A stretch of 64,000 nucleotides of DNA from Bordetella holmesii ATCC 51541 (GTDB lineage: Bacteria > Pseudomonadota > Gammaproteobacteria > Burkholderiales > Burkholderiaceae_B). Below the pieces are notes generated by a model that was not told the DNA's origin, did no database searches, and was given only the letters and a program-made list of their open reading frames with translations. Position numbers and translations under genes: made by a program. Where the stretch lies: the NCBI GenBank assembly GCA_000612485.1, contig CP007494.1, positions 2,790,001-2,854,000 on the forward strand, given 5' to 3'. How positions within the stretch are numbered: position 1 is the stretch's first letter; each line of letters opens with the position of its first letter. This document shows, piece after piece, positions 43,698 through 52,986 of this stretch.

Positions 43698-45377
43698 ATG
43701 AACGTCAAATCCCTGCTCGGACCCAGCCTCACAAAGTGGCGCGGCATGACTGCCCGCTCCGCACGTCAGGATGCGATGGCCGGTTTGAGTGTGGCAGCCG
43801 TGGCGCTGCCGGTTGGCCTGGCCTATGCCAGCATGATGGGCCTGCCTGCCGCCAGCGGTTTGTGGGCCGCCATTGCCGGCATGCTGGGTTATGCCGTGTT
43901 CGGCGCGTCGCGCACCCTCGTCGTCGGTCCTGACACCGCGACCTGCACACTCATTGCCGCCACCCTGACCGGGCTGTCCATCGTGGACCCGCAAGCGCGT
44001 CTGGCAGCGGCAGCCGGCATGGCCGTCGTGGTGGGGTTGGGCTGCTTGCTGGCGCGCATGTTTCGCCTGGGCGTGCTGGCCAACCTGCTGTCGCGACCCG
44101 TGTTGGTGGGGTATATGGCAGGCGTGGCCATCACACTGGCGTGCTCCCAATTGGGCACGCTGACCGGAGCCGGGCCGCGACCCGACGATCTGTTGCGGCC
44201 GTTCGAGGCCGTCACGCGGCTCATCACCCGAGCGCAACCCGCCACGCTGATCCTGGGGCTGCTTTGCTGCACGGCCCTGGCCGCGCAACGGGTGTGGCGG
44301 CCGCGCTGGCCAGGCGCCATCATTCTGGTCGCCGTGACCTGCCTGCTGTCCTGGTTGCTGGACTTTCCCAAACTGGGCGTGGCCGTAGTGGGCGATGTGC
44401 CTGCGGGCTTACCCGCTTTTACGCTGCCGGAAGATTTCCGCAATGTTCCCGGGTTTTTGTTGGGGGCAGCGGGTGTTTTGCTAGTGAGTTTTTCCAGCGG
44501 TATCGTCACGGCACGCAGTTTTGCCACGGTCAGTGGCGAAGAGGTCGAAGCCAACCGCGAACTGGTTGGGCTGGGGGCATCCAATCTGGCTTCCGGACTT
44601 TTCCAGGGGTTCGTCGTAACAGGCGCGGATTCGCGCACTGCGGTCAGCCTGGCCGCGGGAGCGAGCTCGCCCCTGGCCAGTGTCGTGGCCGCACTGACAT
44701 TGGCGGTGGTTCTCAGCGTGGCCACGGGGCTGCTCTACTGGTTGCCGCAAGCCACCCTGGCCGTGATTCTGCTCTTTGCTGCCATGCACCTGTTTCAATG
44801 GGGAGCGTTCGTGCAATTGGCACGCATTTCCCGCGCAGAGTTGGGCTTTGCGATGCTGGCTGCGGTGGGCGTGGTGATCTTCGGCGTGTTGGGTGGTGTC
44901 ATCACGGCCGTCACGGCTACGCTGATGTATGTCATGTATGTCACGGCCAATCCGCGCGACGCTTTGCTGGGGCGCCTACCCGGAGATCGCGCGCTGTGCA
45001 AACTGCATCTGAATCCCACGGCCGAGCCGGTGCCGGAGACCGTCATCTGGTTGTTCGAATCGTCGATCTGGTTCTTCAATGCGGACGCTTTTCGCCGGCG
45101 AGCCCGTGACGTGGTGTCGCTGGCAGGCAATGCCCGATGGTTCATTCTTGACGCTGAAGCCATGACGCATGCCGATGCGGATGCGGTAGACGCTTTGTTC
45201 ACGCTCAAGCGGGAGCTGCAGGCGCGTGATACGGTCATGATGATTGCCGGAGGCCACGGCCTGTTTCGTACCGCCATGGAGCGCAGTGGCCTGATCGAAG
45301 CCGTGGGCGCGGAGCGCGTATTCGTCAGCGTCGAACAGGCTGTCGCAGCCATCGAGCGGCATAGCGTGCCGGTCTGA
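43698..45377 (+). CDS. SulP-family anion transporter with STAS domain
   Basis: The 559-residue inner-membrane protein has about eleven to twelve hydrophobic helices with the SulP motif AGLSVAAVALPVGLAYASMMGLPAASGLWAA in the first, and a cytoplasmic STAS domain from about 455 (WLFESSIWFFNADAFRRRA, FILDAEAMTHADADAVDAL). Such proteins take up sulfate, bicarbonate or dicarboxylates; the substrate is not known. ATG 43698 is preferred over TTG 43692. Confidence 0.9.
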   Translation: MNVKSLLGPSLTKWRGMTARSARQDAMAGLSVAAVALPVGLAYASMMGLPAASGLWAAIAGMLGYAVFGASRTLVVGPDTATCTLIAATLTGLSIVDPQARLAAAAGMAVVVGLGCLLARMFRLGVLANLLSRPVLVGYMAGVAITLACSQLGTLTGAGPRPDDLLRPFEAVTRLITRAQPATLILGLLCCTALAAQRVWRPRWPGAIILVAVTCLLSWLLDFPKLGVAVVGDVPAGLPAFTLPEDFRNVPGFLLGAAGVLLVSFSSGIVTARSFATVSGEEVEANRELVGLGASNLASGLFQGFVVTGADSRTAVSLAAGASSPLASVVAALTLAVVLSVATGLLYWLPQATLAVILLFAAMHLFQWGAFVQLARISRAELGFAMLAAVGVVIFGVLGGVITAVTATLMYVMYVTANPRDALLGRLPGDRALCKLHLNPTAEPVPETVIWLFESSIWFFNADAFRRRARDVVSLAGNARWFILDAEAMTHADADAVDALFTLKRELQARDTVMMIAGGHGLFRTAMERSGLIEAVGAERVFVSVEQAVAAIERHSVPV

Positions 45378-45445
45378 ACGACGCGCGCCTTGCTGTCGAC
45401 ATGGCTGCGCCGCCGGCACTGGCGAACGAGCGGGCGCAGGCGCCA

Positions 45446-46210
45446 TCAATCGACGATGTGATAGCCGCCGTCTATGTAGATGGTCTGGCCCGTCATGCGA
45501 CGTGCGGCGTCTGTGGCCAGCCAGGCCGTGGCTTCGCCTACGTCGTCGATGTCGACCAGGCTGCGTATCGGCGCCTTTTCCTGGGCTTTATAGAGCAAGT
45601 CGTCAAAACCGCTGATGCCGCTGGCGGCCCGGGTCTTCAAGGGACCGGGTGAAATGGCATGGACACGTATGCCTTGCGGGCCGAGCTCGGCCGCCAGATA
45701 GCACGTGGCGGACTCCAGTGCCGCCTTCACCGGGCCCATCATGTTGTAGTGCTCGACGACCATTTCGGAACCGTAATAGCTCATGCAAAAGAGGGTGCCG
45801 CCGCGAGGCATGAGCGGCTCGGCCAGATGCGCCATGCGGATGAAGGACCAGCAGGAGATGTCCATGGCGGTCAGAAAACCCGCGCGCGAGCAATCCGTCA
45901 CGCGGCCCTGGAGGTCGTCTCGAGGTGCATAGGCGATGGCGTGCAGCACGAAGTCCAGTTCGCCCCATTCGGCGGCGAGACGTTAGAAAACGGCTTCGAG
46001 CTGGCCTGATTGATTCAGGTCCAGCGGCATGAGCAGCGTCGTATCGAGTTGGCGGGCCAGCGGCTCGACATGGGGGAGGGCCTTGTCATTCAGATAGGTG
46101 ATGGCCAGTTCGGCTCCCATGGCGCGGAAGGCTTTGGCACAACCCCAGGCGATGGAGTTGCCGTTGGCGATACCGGTGATCAGACCGCGTTTTCCAGCAA
46201 GCGCTTTCAT
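45446..46210 (-). pseudogene. fabI: fabI paralogue, enoyl-ACP reductase, in-frame stop at codon 76
   Basis: FabI reduces enoyl-ACP with NADH. From ATG 46210 the frame gives the FabI start KRGLITGIANGNSIAWGCAKAF, meets TAA at 45983-45985, then continues in the same frame with RLAAEWGELDFVLHAIAYAPRDD and the rest, including the active-site SYYGSEMVVEHYNMMGPVKAAL (Tyr-x6-Lys) and an intact C-terminus. One substitution (for example GAA to TAA) explains the stop; this is not a frameshift. The start overlaps the ackA stop (ATGA). As a paralogue in a DUF3141-pta-ackA operon it may be dispensable. Confidence 0.88.
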
Positions 46211-47397
46211 CGTGCCGAAACCAGATCCAGCGTGTGCTGCGCAATGATGAGTTCTTCATTGGTGCGCACGACGTACACGCCTATCTTGCTGTCTTCAGTG
46301 CTGATGCGCGGCCCATGGCCCTTATTGCGCTCGTCGTCGATGTGTACGCCCAACCATTCCCAGTGGCGCGCAATGCGCGCCCGCATGCTCGCGGAGTTCT
46401 CGCCGATGCCGGCGGTGAAAATGAAGGCATCGATGCCGTTCATGGCACAACCCAACCCGACCATGCCCTCGGCCACCCGCCAGGCAAAATAATCCAGCGC
46501 CAGGCGTGCGGCCGGCGCATCGCTGGCTTCGAGTTCGCGCATGTCATTGCCGATGCCGGACAGGCCCTTGAGCCCGCACTCGTGGTAGAGAAAATGCTGG
46601 ATCTCGTCGTGGCTCATGCCACGTTCCATGAGCCAGAGCCCGATGCCGGGGTCCAGACGGCCGGGGCGGGTGCCCATGGGCAAGCCTTCAAGTGCGGTAA
46701 AGCCCATGGTGCTGTCCATGCTCTTGCCGTCGAGCATGGCGCAGGCCGAGACGCCCGACCCGAGATGAGCCGCAACGATCTTGCCCCCCTTGAGGTCGGG
46801 CAGGGCGCGCTGGAGACGCTGCGCCACGTACTCGTATGACAAGCCATGAAAACCGTAGCGGTGCACACCTTCCTGATACATCGTCTCGGGTACGGCGTAT
46901 CGATCGGCCACGGCCGAGTGAGTGCGATGAAAGGCGGTATCGAAGCAGGCCACTTGAGGCAACGCGGGCAGCCGCTCGCGGATGACTTGTATGGGAGCCA
47001 GATTGTTGGGTTGATGCAAAGGCGCCAGCGAGGTGTAGCTTTTGAGTTTGTCAATGATGGCGTCATCGACCAGCACCGGAGTGTGCAAGTCGGGACCACC
47101 ATGCACGACGCGGTGCCCTACGGCCAGCGGCGAGCCGCTCAGGTGGCCACTGAGCCAGGTGCCGACGACTTCCTGGGCATCGCGCACATCCGCGGCGTGG
47201 CGCGGCGCGATTTGTCGATCGGTCATGGTCTGGCCGTGGGCATCGCGCACCACCAGGCGTGAATGCTGCGTGCCTATGCCTTCGAGTTGTCCGCCCAGGA
47301 TGGGGCTGAGCTCGCGCGCCTCGCTGATGCCATACAGATAGAACTTGATGCTGGAACTGCCCGCGTTGATGACGAGGATGGTGTTCTGGCTGTTCAT
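46207..47397 (-). CDS. ackA: Acetate (or short-chain acyl) kinase
   Basis: The 396-residue ASKHA-fold enzyme converts acyl phosphate and ADP to the acid and ATP. It shows ILVINAGSSSIKFYLY, AVGHRVVHGG, the catalytic aspartate and arginine in VACFDTAFHRTH, the FHGLSYEYVAQR segment, AAHLGSGVSACAM and FTAGIGENSASMRARI. ATG 47397 starts the homology; the extension into the upstream gene is rejected. Frame intact. It lies between the acyl phosphotransferase and fabI genes. Confidence 0.93.
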   Translation of the reverse strand: MNSQNTILVINAGSSSIKFYLYGISEARELSPILGGQLEGIGTQHSRLVVRDAHGQTMTDRQIAPRHAADVRDAQEVVGTWLSGHLSGSPLAVGHRVVHGGPDLHTPVLVDDAIIDKLKSYTSLAPLHQPNNLAPIQVIRERLPALPQVACFDTAFHRTHSAVADRYAVPETMYQEGVHRYGFHGLSYEYVAQRLQRALPDLKGGKIVAAHLGSGVSACAMLDGKSMDSTMGFTALEGLPMGTRPGRLDPGIGLWLMERGMSHDEIQHFLYHECGLKGLSGIGNDMRELEASDAPAARLALDYFAWRVAEGMVGLGCAMNGIDAFIFTAGIGENSASMRARIARHWEWLGVHIDDERNKGHGPRISTEDSKIGVYVVRTNEELIIAQHTLDLVSAR

Positions 47398-47405
47398 CGA
47401 CGGCC

Positions 47406-48344
47406 TCATTGAATCGGAGCGTTGCGGGCCAGATGGTTGGCGTAGATCATGGCTACTGCGCACGAGGCCAGTCGTGAGCGTGCGCTGTCGGCCCGACTGG
47501 TCAGGATGATGGGCACGCGTGCGCCCAGCACGATGCCGGCAGCATCGGCGCCGGCCAGAAAGGTGAGGTTCTTGGCCAGCATATTGCCGGCTTCCAGATC
47601 GGGGACGACCAGGACCTGGGCGCGGCCAGCTACGGGCGATACGATGCCCTTGACCTTGGCCGCTTCGAGGCTGATGGCATTGTCCAGCGCCAATGGACCG
47701 TCGAGCAGGCCGCCCACGATCTGGCCGCGATCGGCCATTTTGCAAAGCGCAGCTGCCTCCAGCGTGCTGGGAATGGTTCGTGTGACCTGTTCGACCGCCG
47801 ACAGGATGGCGACGCGAGGCGCACCCAGCCCCAAGCCCAGGTGTAGTTCGATCACATTGCGGATGATGTCGGCCTTGGTATCCAGATCAGGGAAGATGTT
47901 GATGGCCGCGTCCGTGATGAACAGCGGCTCGACGTAACTGGGCACGTCCATGACGAAAACATGGCTGATCCGCCGCCCGGTGCGTAGACCCGTGTCGCGT
48001 GCCACCACGTCATGCATGAGTTCGTCAGTGTGCAGACTGCCTTTCATGAGCAGCGATGCTTGCCCGCAGCGCACACGTTCGACCGCGGCAGCCGCCGAAG
48101 CATGGCTGTGCGGAGTATCGACGATTTCCACCGACGTCAGGTCCAGGCCGCACTGCTCGGCCACTTCGCGGATTTTGCGTTGCGGACCGACGAGAATCGG
48201 CACCAGCAGGCCCAGCCGGGCCGCCTCGATGGCCGAACTCAGGGACGCCTCGTCGCAAGGGTGGGCGATCGCGCAAGTGGCGGCAGGCAACTCGCGCGCG
48301 CGTTCGATCAGGCGTTCGTAGTGGGGGGCACGGGATTCTGGCAT
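47406..48344 (-). CDS. Phosphate acetyl/butyryltransferase (Pta/Ptb family)
   Basis: The 312-residue protein belongs to the PTA_PTB family, exchanging CoA of acyl-CoA for phosphate. It has SLLMKGSLHTDELMHDVVA, the phosphate/CoA loop FITDAAINIFPDLDTKADIIRN, LLDGPLALDNAIS and the C-terminal ILTSRADSARSRLAS. It is often annotated as bifunctional enoyl-CoA hydratase/phosphate acetyltransferase but here lacks the MaoC hydratase part. The size is nearer to Ptb, so longer acyl groups than acetyl are plausible. It is 9 bases upstream of ackA. Confidence 0.88.
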   Translation of the reverse strand: MPESRAPHYERLIERARELPAATCAIAHPCDEASLSSAIEAARLGLLVPILVGPQRKIREVAEQCGLDLTSVEIVDTPHSHASAAAAVERVRCGQASLLMKGSLHTDELMHDVVARDTGLRTGRRISHVFVMDVPSYVEPLFITDAAINIFPDLDTKADIIRNVIELHLGLGLGAPRVAILSAVEQVTRTIPSTLEAAALCKMADRGQIVGGLLDGPLALDNAISLEAAKVKGIVSPVAGRAQVLVVPDLEAGNMLAKNLTFLAGADAAGIVLGARVPIILTSRADSARSRLASCAVAMIYANHLARNAPIQ

Positions 48345-48361
48345 GGATCAGTCTCCAATAC

Positions 48362-51043
48362 TTAGCCGCGTTTGCGAGTGCGCGGCTGCTTCAGCGGGAT
48401 GACATCGGCGCTCTTGCGCGCCGGCTTGTCTGCCGTTTTCGCAGCGGCCGTCCTGGCGGCGGTTGTGGACTTCTTGGGGGCAGCCTTGCGGGTTGCCGTT
48501 TTGCCAGGAGTTTTCGTCGCGACCTTGGTGGCAGCGGTCTTGGTGGCCGTTTTGGCGGCTCGGCCGGCAGCGGGCTTGTCCGTCAGGCGGCTGGCGCGGC
48601 GTTTGTCCGGCAGCTCCAGCCCCGAGGCTTGCAAGGCGGCGCGGCCAACCTCCGTGGCCCCGAACGCGTCGATCAACGGCAGTTGCGAGAGGTCCTGGGG
48701 CTGGCCGCCTTCACGGCGTCGTGCCCGCCGCTCGGCTGTCTCGAACAGGCGCTCCATCTCCTGGAGCACTTCCTGAGCGCGCGGTGTCAGCGGCTGCGTG
48801 GCTTCGACGATGTGGCGCATCGTGGCCAGTATCAGGCGGATACCATCGGCCGAGACATTCTCAAGCAGCTTGGGGATGGCTCGCACCGCAGCCGGCCCGT
48901 CCATCAGCATGAGCAGCGCCTGGTCGCGCACGGCGTCTTTGAAACCTTGCAAGGAGATGCTGGTCTCGGAGTCGGCGCGCAGCCGGCGGATCATGGCGTA
49001 ACTGCGTTCATCCAGGCCGCCGCCGGCCCCCGAGACGGCCAGCACCATGCGGATGGCGGCTTCGCGTGCGCCGCCCTGGTTCATGCGCGCACGCAACTCT
49101 GCGTGGCGCGTGCGCATGAAGTCCAGGTGCTCGGGCGAGACTCCTGGATGTTTACGTGGCGCACCGGGGCGTGCGCCCAAACCGGCCAGATTCTGCGCCG
49201 GCAGCGAGCCGTAGATATTCATGAAACTGCGTTCGACGGCCGCATCCCGCAACTCGGTGAAGATCTCCAATCCGGCCACAATGGCCTGTGAGACCATCTG
49301 CTGGGCCACGAGAAAGGGGTTGTCGGCAGCGATGGGTTCGCGGTGTTCACGCACCTGCTCGGCGACCTGGGCGATGGGCGCAATGGCAGGATTGCGATCG
49401 GAGATCAGTTCGTAAGGCAGGCGCAGCGGATGCAGGCGTTGTGCCCACTCGGCCGTTTGCGGCGTGACGGCAGCTTTCACCCACGGCTGCACGAAGCTGC
49501 GGTACATCCCCAGATTGATGTCCGAGATGCGGGCGACGGCGGCAAAGCGGCGGTCGTCTTCCTCCAGCCGTTGCACGATCTCGCGCACGTCATCCAGGTT
49601 CCGGCGGGCGAACGACAGCACGTAGTTGCCCTGGGCCAGGTCGGCGTTGGCAGTCTGCGGCGTTTTATCGGCGATCTCGGTCTGGTAAATACCCGGTGGC
49701 AGAACATCGATCATGTCGATATTGCTGGTGAACTCCTGATGCTCTTTGCGTGCCACACTGCCGGACACGAAGATGCCCAGATGGCCGACGCTTTCGTGCA
49801 CGGCATACACGATGGTCTGCCCATGGGCGATGACCTCTTTGTCATCCTGATAGAGATCGGTAATCCAGCCCAGCGCCTGAGGCGGCGGCGTGATGTTGTC
49901 ACCCTTGGAGCAGAACACGATGATGGGTGATCGGATATTGCGCAGATCGATACGGATGCCATCGGAGGTCACCAGGCCGGCTGTGGCCAACCGGTTGCCG
50001 ATGAACAGGTTGTCGACGATGTACTGGATTTCAGGGGCATTCAAAAAGACATGGCCGCCCCACTATTTTTCGAATTCGAGGTAACGCGGCGCTTCGGTAT
50101 CGACTTTGGAGTACAGGTTGTACTGCTTGCTCCACAACGTATTGGCCGGGTTGAGGTTCTCGAAGTTCTGCACCAGCCAGGCGCCATCGAACTTGCCGTT
50201 GCCCATATCGCTGGTCATCTCGGTCAGCCAGGAACCGCCCAGCAGGCCGCCCGAGTAACGCATGGGATTCTTGTGGCGCCAGCCTGCCCAGTAGGAAAGC
50301 GGGGCACCGGCGACGATGATGGGTCCGAACAGCTCAGGCCGCATGGCGGCGGTCATCATGATCTGCCAGCCGGCCTGGCAATTGCCCACGACTACCGGCT
50401 TGCCCTCGGCGTCGGGATGTCGGGCGATGATTTCTTCGAGAAAGCGCGCTTCGGCGCGCATGACGTCCTCGACCGTCTGGGTCGCGGTGGGTTGGGGCAA
50501 GAACGACGCGAAGTAGCAGGGGTGGCCCGCGCGGACCGCGACGCCGATTTCGCTTTCGGGCTTGAAGCCGCCTATGCCGGGGCCGTGTCCGGCGCGCGGG
50601 TCGACCACCAGGAAGGGTCGTTTTTCGGGGTCAGCGGGCGTCTCGGCCGGCGGCACGATGCGCAAGAGCATGTAATTGACGGGACGCTGGAACTCTCGTG
50701 CATCGAGCAGCACTTCGGAGTCCATGGCCAGCACATTAGGCTCGTGCTTGGCCATGTGCACCAAGTACTGGTTGCCCCGTTGGCGCATGACGTCCGTGTA
50801 GAGCACGCTACGTTGCCAGGCATCGACGCCATAGGCATAGGCGGCTTGCCACAGGGCCGGGCCGGGTAACGCCTGCAGCGTGTCGGCAGACAGGCCTGGC
50901 AGGGCCGGCTTGAACCAGGAAGAAAGTAGTGCCGTGTAAGGATCACCCTGGCCTGCGGGCGTGCCGGTGGGGGGACTGGGGGGCGTTGCCCTTAACTGCC
51001 ATGGCGGTCTCCTGCTTGATCGGCTTTTGGCCGGCTCCCCCAA
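48362..51043 (-). pseudogene. DUF3141 polyhydroxyalkanoate-synthase-like protein, in-frame amber stop
   Basis: Two open parts in one frame, separated only by TAG at 50063-50065, make one DUF3141 protein of about 890 residues. Part one shows YGVDAWQRSVLYTDVMRQRGNQYL and the nucleophile motif VVGNCQAGWQIMM (GxCxxG, as in PHA synthases). Part two follows with WGGHVFLNAPEIQYIVDNLFIGN and the aspartate and histidine regions FCSKGDNITPP and VHESVGHLGIFVS. The stop replaces the second tryptophan of a WWGG motif (TGG to TAG). The last 70 residues are a Lys-Ala-Thr histone-H1-like tail. The true start is uncertain: an ATG behind GGAG near 51002 is out of frame, hinting at another slip near the poly-C there. 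Confidence 0.85.
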
Positions 51044-51210
51044 AGGGGGTGGATAACTCCATTACACCCCAAACTCATGCTGCGCTGCAACAATGGGGTT
51101 TGGCTGGCGCCGAATACCGGGCAAACCGGATCAGGCTGACCGCCTCGGCCGGCTGCGCCCCACGGCCGGGGTGGCCAGTGCGGACAGGCTGTCGCCTGGC
51201 CCAAGGCCGC

Positions 51211-51846
51211 CTAACTGCGCGCCTCCTGATTGTGCCGCAGCCAGCGTTGCACGGCTGGCCTTTGCCATTGGAGGTCGGCGTAGGCGGCAAGCCAATCAGG
51301 CAGTTCAGCTCGCCGCAGGCGCTTGAGCATCACCGCCAATTCGGTGTCCGCAATAGACCAGGTGTCGAACAAATTAGTCTGTCCCGGTTTGAGCAGCAAC
51401 TCAGCCACCCGCAGCAGCTTGGCCATGGCGGGCATGGCGGCATCGCTCAGGGACGCATCGGCTTCGCTGTGGAAGACCGCAATCGTGCTGCGCTCTTGCC
51501 GCAATGCCATCAGGTCGCTGCGCAGCCAGGCCTGCAACTGCCGCGCGCGGGCGCGCAGGCGTACATCGGCCGGGTAGAGCGCCACATATTCCGGCGCCGG
51601 GAAGCACTCTTCGAGGTATTCGAGGATGGCGCTGGACTCGGTCAGATGAAAGCCGTCGTGCGACAGGGCCGGGACGCGGCAGGTAGGTGCCCGTTGGGTA
51701 TAGGGCGCCATGAATTGTTCACGGGCGTCCAGGTCGACCAGACGGACTTCGAAGGGCAGGCCTTTTTCCTGCAGGCCCACGTGCGCCGACATGGCATAGG
51801 GACTGAGAAAATTGGAATCGAGGTAAAGGGTCAGTGCAGGGTTCAA
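51211..51846 (-). CDS. yfcF: Glutathione S-transferase, YfcF type
   Basis: The 211-residue protein matches E. coli YfcF along its length: LTLYLDSNFLSPYAMSAHVGLQEKGL at the N-terminus, VPALSHDGFHLTESSAILEYLEE (glutathione-binding VP and ESSAI), and ARARQLQAWLRSDLMALRQER, WSIADTELAVMLKRL in the helical domain. Such enzymes help with peroxide defence. The start is TTG 51846 with GGAG seven bases before it; the 16-codon extension upstream lacks homology. Confidence 0.9.
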   Translation of the reverse strand: MNPALTLYLDSNFLSPYAMSAHVGLQEKGLPFEVRLVDLDAREQFMAPYTQRAPTCRVPALSHDGFHLTESSAILEYLEECFPAPEYVALYPADVRLRARARQLQAWLRSDLMALRQERSTIAVFHSEADASLSDAAMPAMAKLLRVAELLLKPGQTNLFDTWSIADTELAVMLKRLRRAELPDWLAAYADLQWQRPAVQRWLRHNQEARS

Positions 51847-51932
51847 CAGAGATCTCCGACAGCGCAGTGCGTCTGCTCTCCAAGCGTAGCGCAAGCGCTA
51901 CGCCGGGTCACCGGGCCTGTGGCGTGGTGGCC

Positions 51933-52262
51933 TCAATCAACAATGAAAAGGCGGGCCCCGACTGGGGTGGATGAGCGATGGGCTTCGGCCTGGTCGGCTA
52001 CCTGATAGCTTGTGCCGGGAGTCAGGATGAAGCGCCGACCATCTTCCAGTTCGGTGTGCAGCTCGCCCTCGAGGCAGAACAGGATATGGCCTTTGTGACA
52101 CCAGTGATCGGCCAGGTAACCGGGCGTGTACTCCACCATGCGGACCCGGATGTCGCCGAACTGACACGTGCGCCAAAGCGCCTTGCCAGTGTCGCCCGGG
52201 TGTTCGGTGACAGGCACCTCGCTCCAGTCGGTCACGCCAAAAGGGATGTCTTGCAGCTTCAT
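51933..52262 (-). CDS. DHCW-motif cupin-fold protein
   Basis: The 109-residue protein has PGYLADHWCHKGHILFCLEGELHTEL, the first cupin motif with clustered His and Cys, and a second strand set FILTPGTSYQVAD. A metal site is likely but the reaction is unknown. It is the middle gene of three on this strand between yfcF and the GNAT gene. Confidence 0.85.
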   Translation of the reverse strand: MKLQDIPFGVTDWSEVPVTEHPGDTGKALWRTCQFGDIRVRMVEYTPGYLADHWCHKGHILFCLEGELHTELEDGRRFILTPGTSYQVADQAEAHRSSTPVGARLFIVD

Positions 52263-52288
52263 GATTGAGCTCCAGATCTGCGGTGGGT

Positions 52289-52771
52289 TCAGGCCAGTTT
52301 CTTTTGCCAGAACTGAGCCTGGCCGGTGGTTTCGTCCAGGGTGTAGCCTTCGTAGCCGGCCTGGCTATAGAGCGCGCGGGCGGGTTCGTTGCCTTGCAGC
52401 ACTTCCAGCGTAATCTTGCAGCACCCCAGCTCGCGCGCCAGGTCGTCCAGCGCAGACAGTAGTTTGCGGCCGACGCCCTGGCCTCTGAAGCGGGCCGAGA
52501 CCATGAAGTCGTGCAGATTCAGCAGAGGGCGGCAGGCAAAGGTCGAAAAGCCTTCGAAGGTGATAGCCAGCCCCGCGGGCTGCTCTTGTGACCAGGCCAG
52601 GAGCACGTGCGTGCCTGGGCGGCGCGCCAACGCGCCAATGAGGTTTGACCGGGTATACGCAGGTAGCGGTTGCGAGCCCCCCATGGGGTCACGGGCGTAT
52701 TCATCCAGCAAGTCCAGCACAGCCTGCGCATGGCTGGGGTCCTGTAAATTGGCTTGGGTGATGACGGTCAC
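52289..52771 (-). CDS. GNAT-family N-acetyltransferase
   Basis: The 160-residue protein has the acetyl-CoA loop ARFRGQGVGRKLLSALDDLARELG (Q/R-x2-G-x-G) and the late motif LEVLQGNEPARALYSQAGYEGY typical of GNAT enzymes. The substrate amine is unknown. ATG 52771 is the only good start. It is divergent from cbpA. Confidence 0.88.
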   Translation of the reverse strand: MTVITQANLQDPSHAQAVLDLLDEYARDPMGGSQPLPAYTRSNLIGALARRPGTHVLLAWSQEQPAGLAITFEGFSTFACRPLLNLHDFMVSARFRGQGVGRKLLSALDDLARELGCCKITLEVLQGNEPARALYSQAGYEGYTLDETTGQAQFWQKKLA

Positions 52772-52840
52772 GGCAGTCTCTGACTCGGTGTTGATGACGA
52801 TCCGTGATTATGCCGTGCGCCGCCGCAGCCTCCGTGGCGA

Positions 52841-52868
52841 TTGAAAATTCACGGCATAACCCCTATCT
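52841..52868 (+). promoter_or_regulatory. Heat-shock (sigma-32, RpoH) type promoter upstream of cbpA
   Basis: TTGAAA at 52841-52846, a 13-bp spacer and CCCCTATCT at 52860-52868 fit the RpoH pattern (CTTGAAA-N13-15-CCCCATnT) with one or two mismatches. It lies 118 bases before the cbpA ATG. Confidence 0.7.
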
Positions 52869-52986
52869 TGTAGAAATTGCACGGCTTGCGTGCCGACGCC
52901 CGCGCCAAGCGCGGCTGGCCGGTGCCGGCTGTTGATCCCCACCGGGCATGGCCCTGTGGCACTCACTCATGGAAGAGAGCCGGAAT

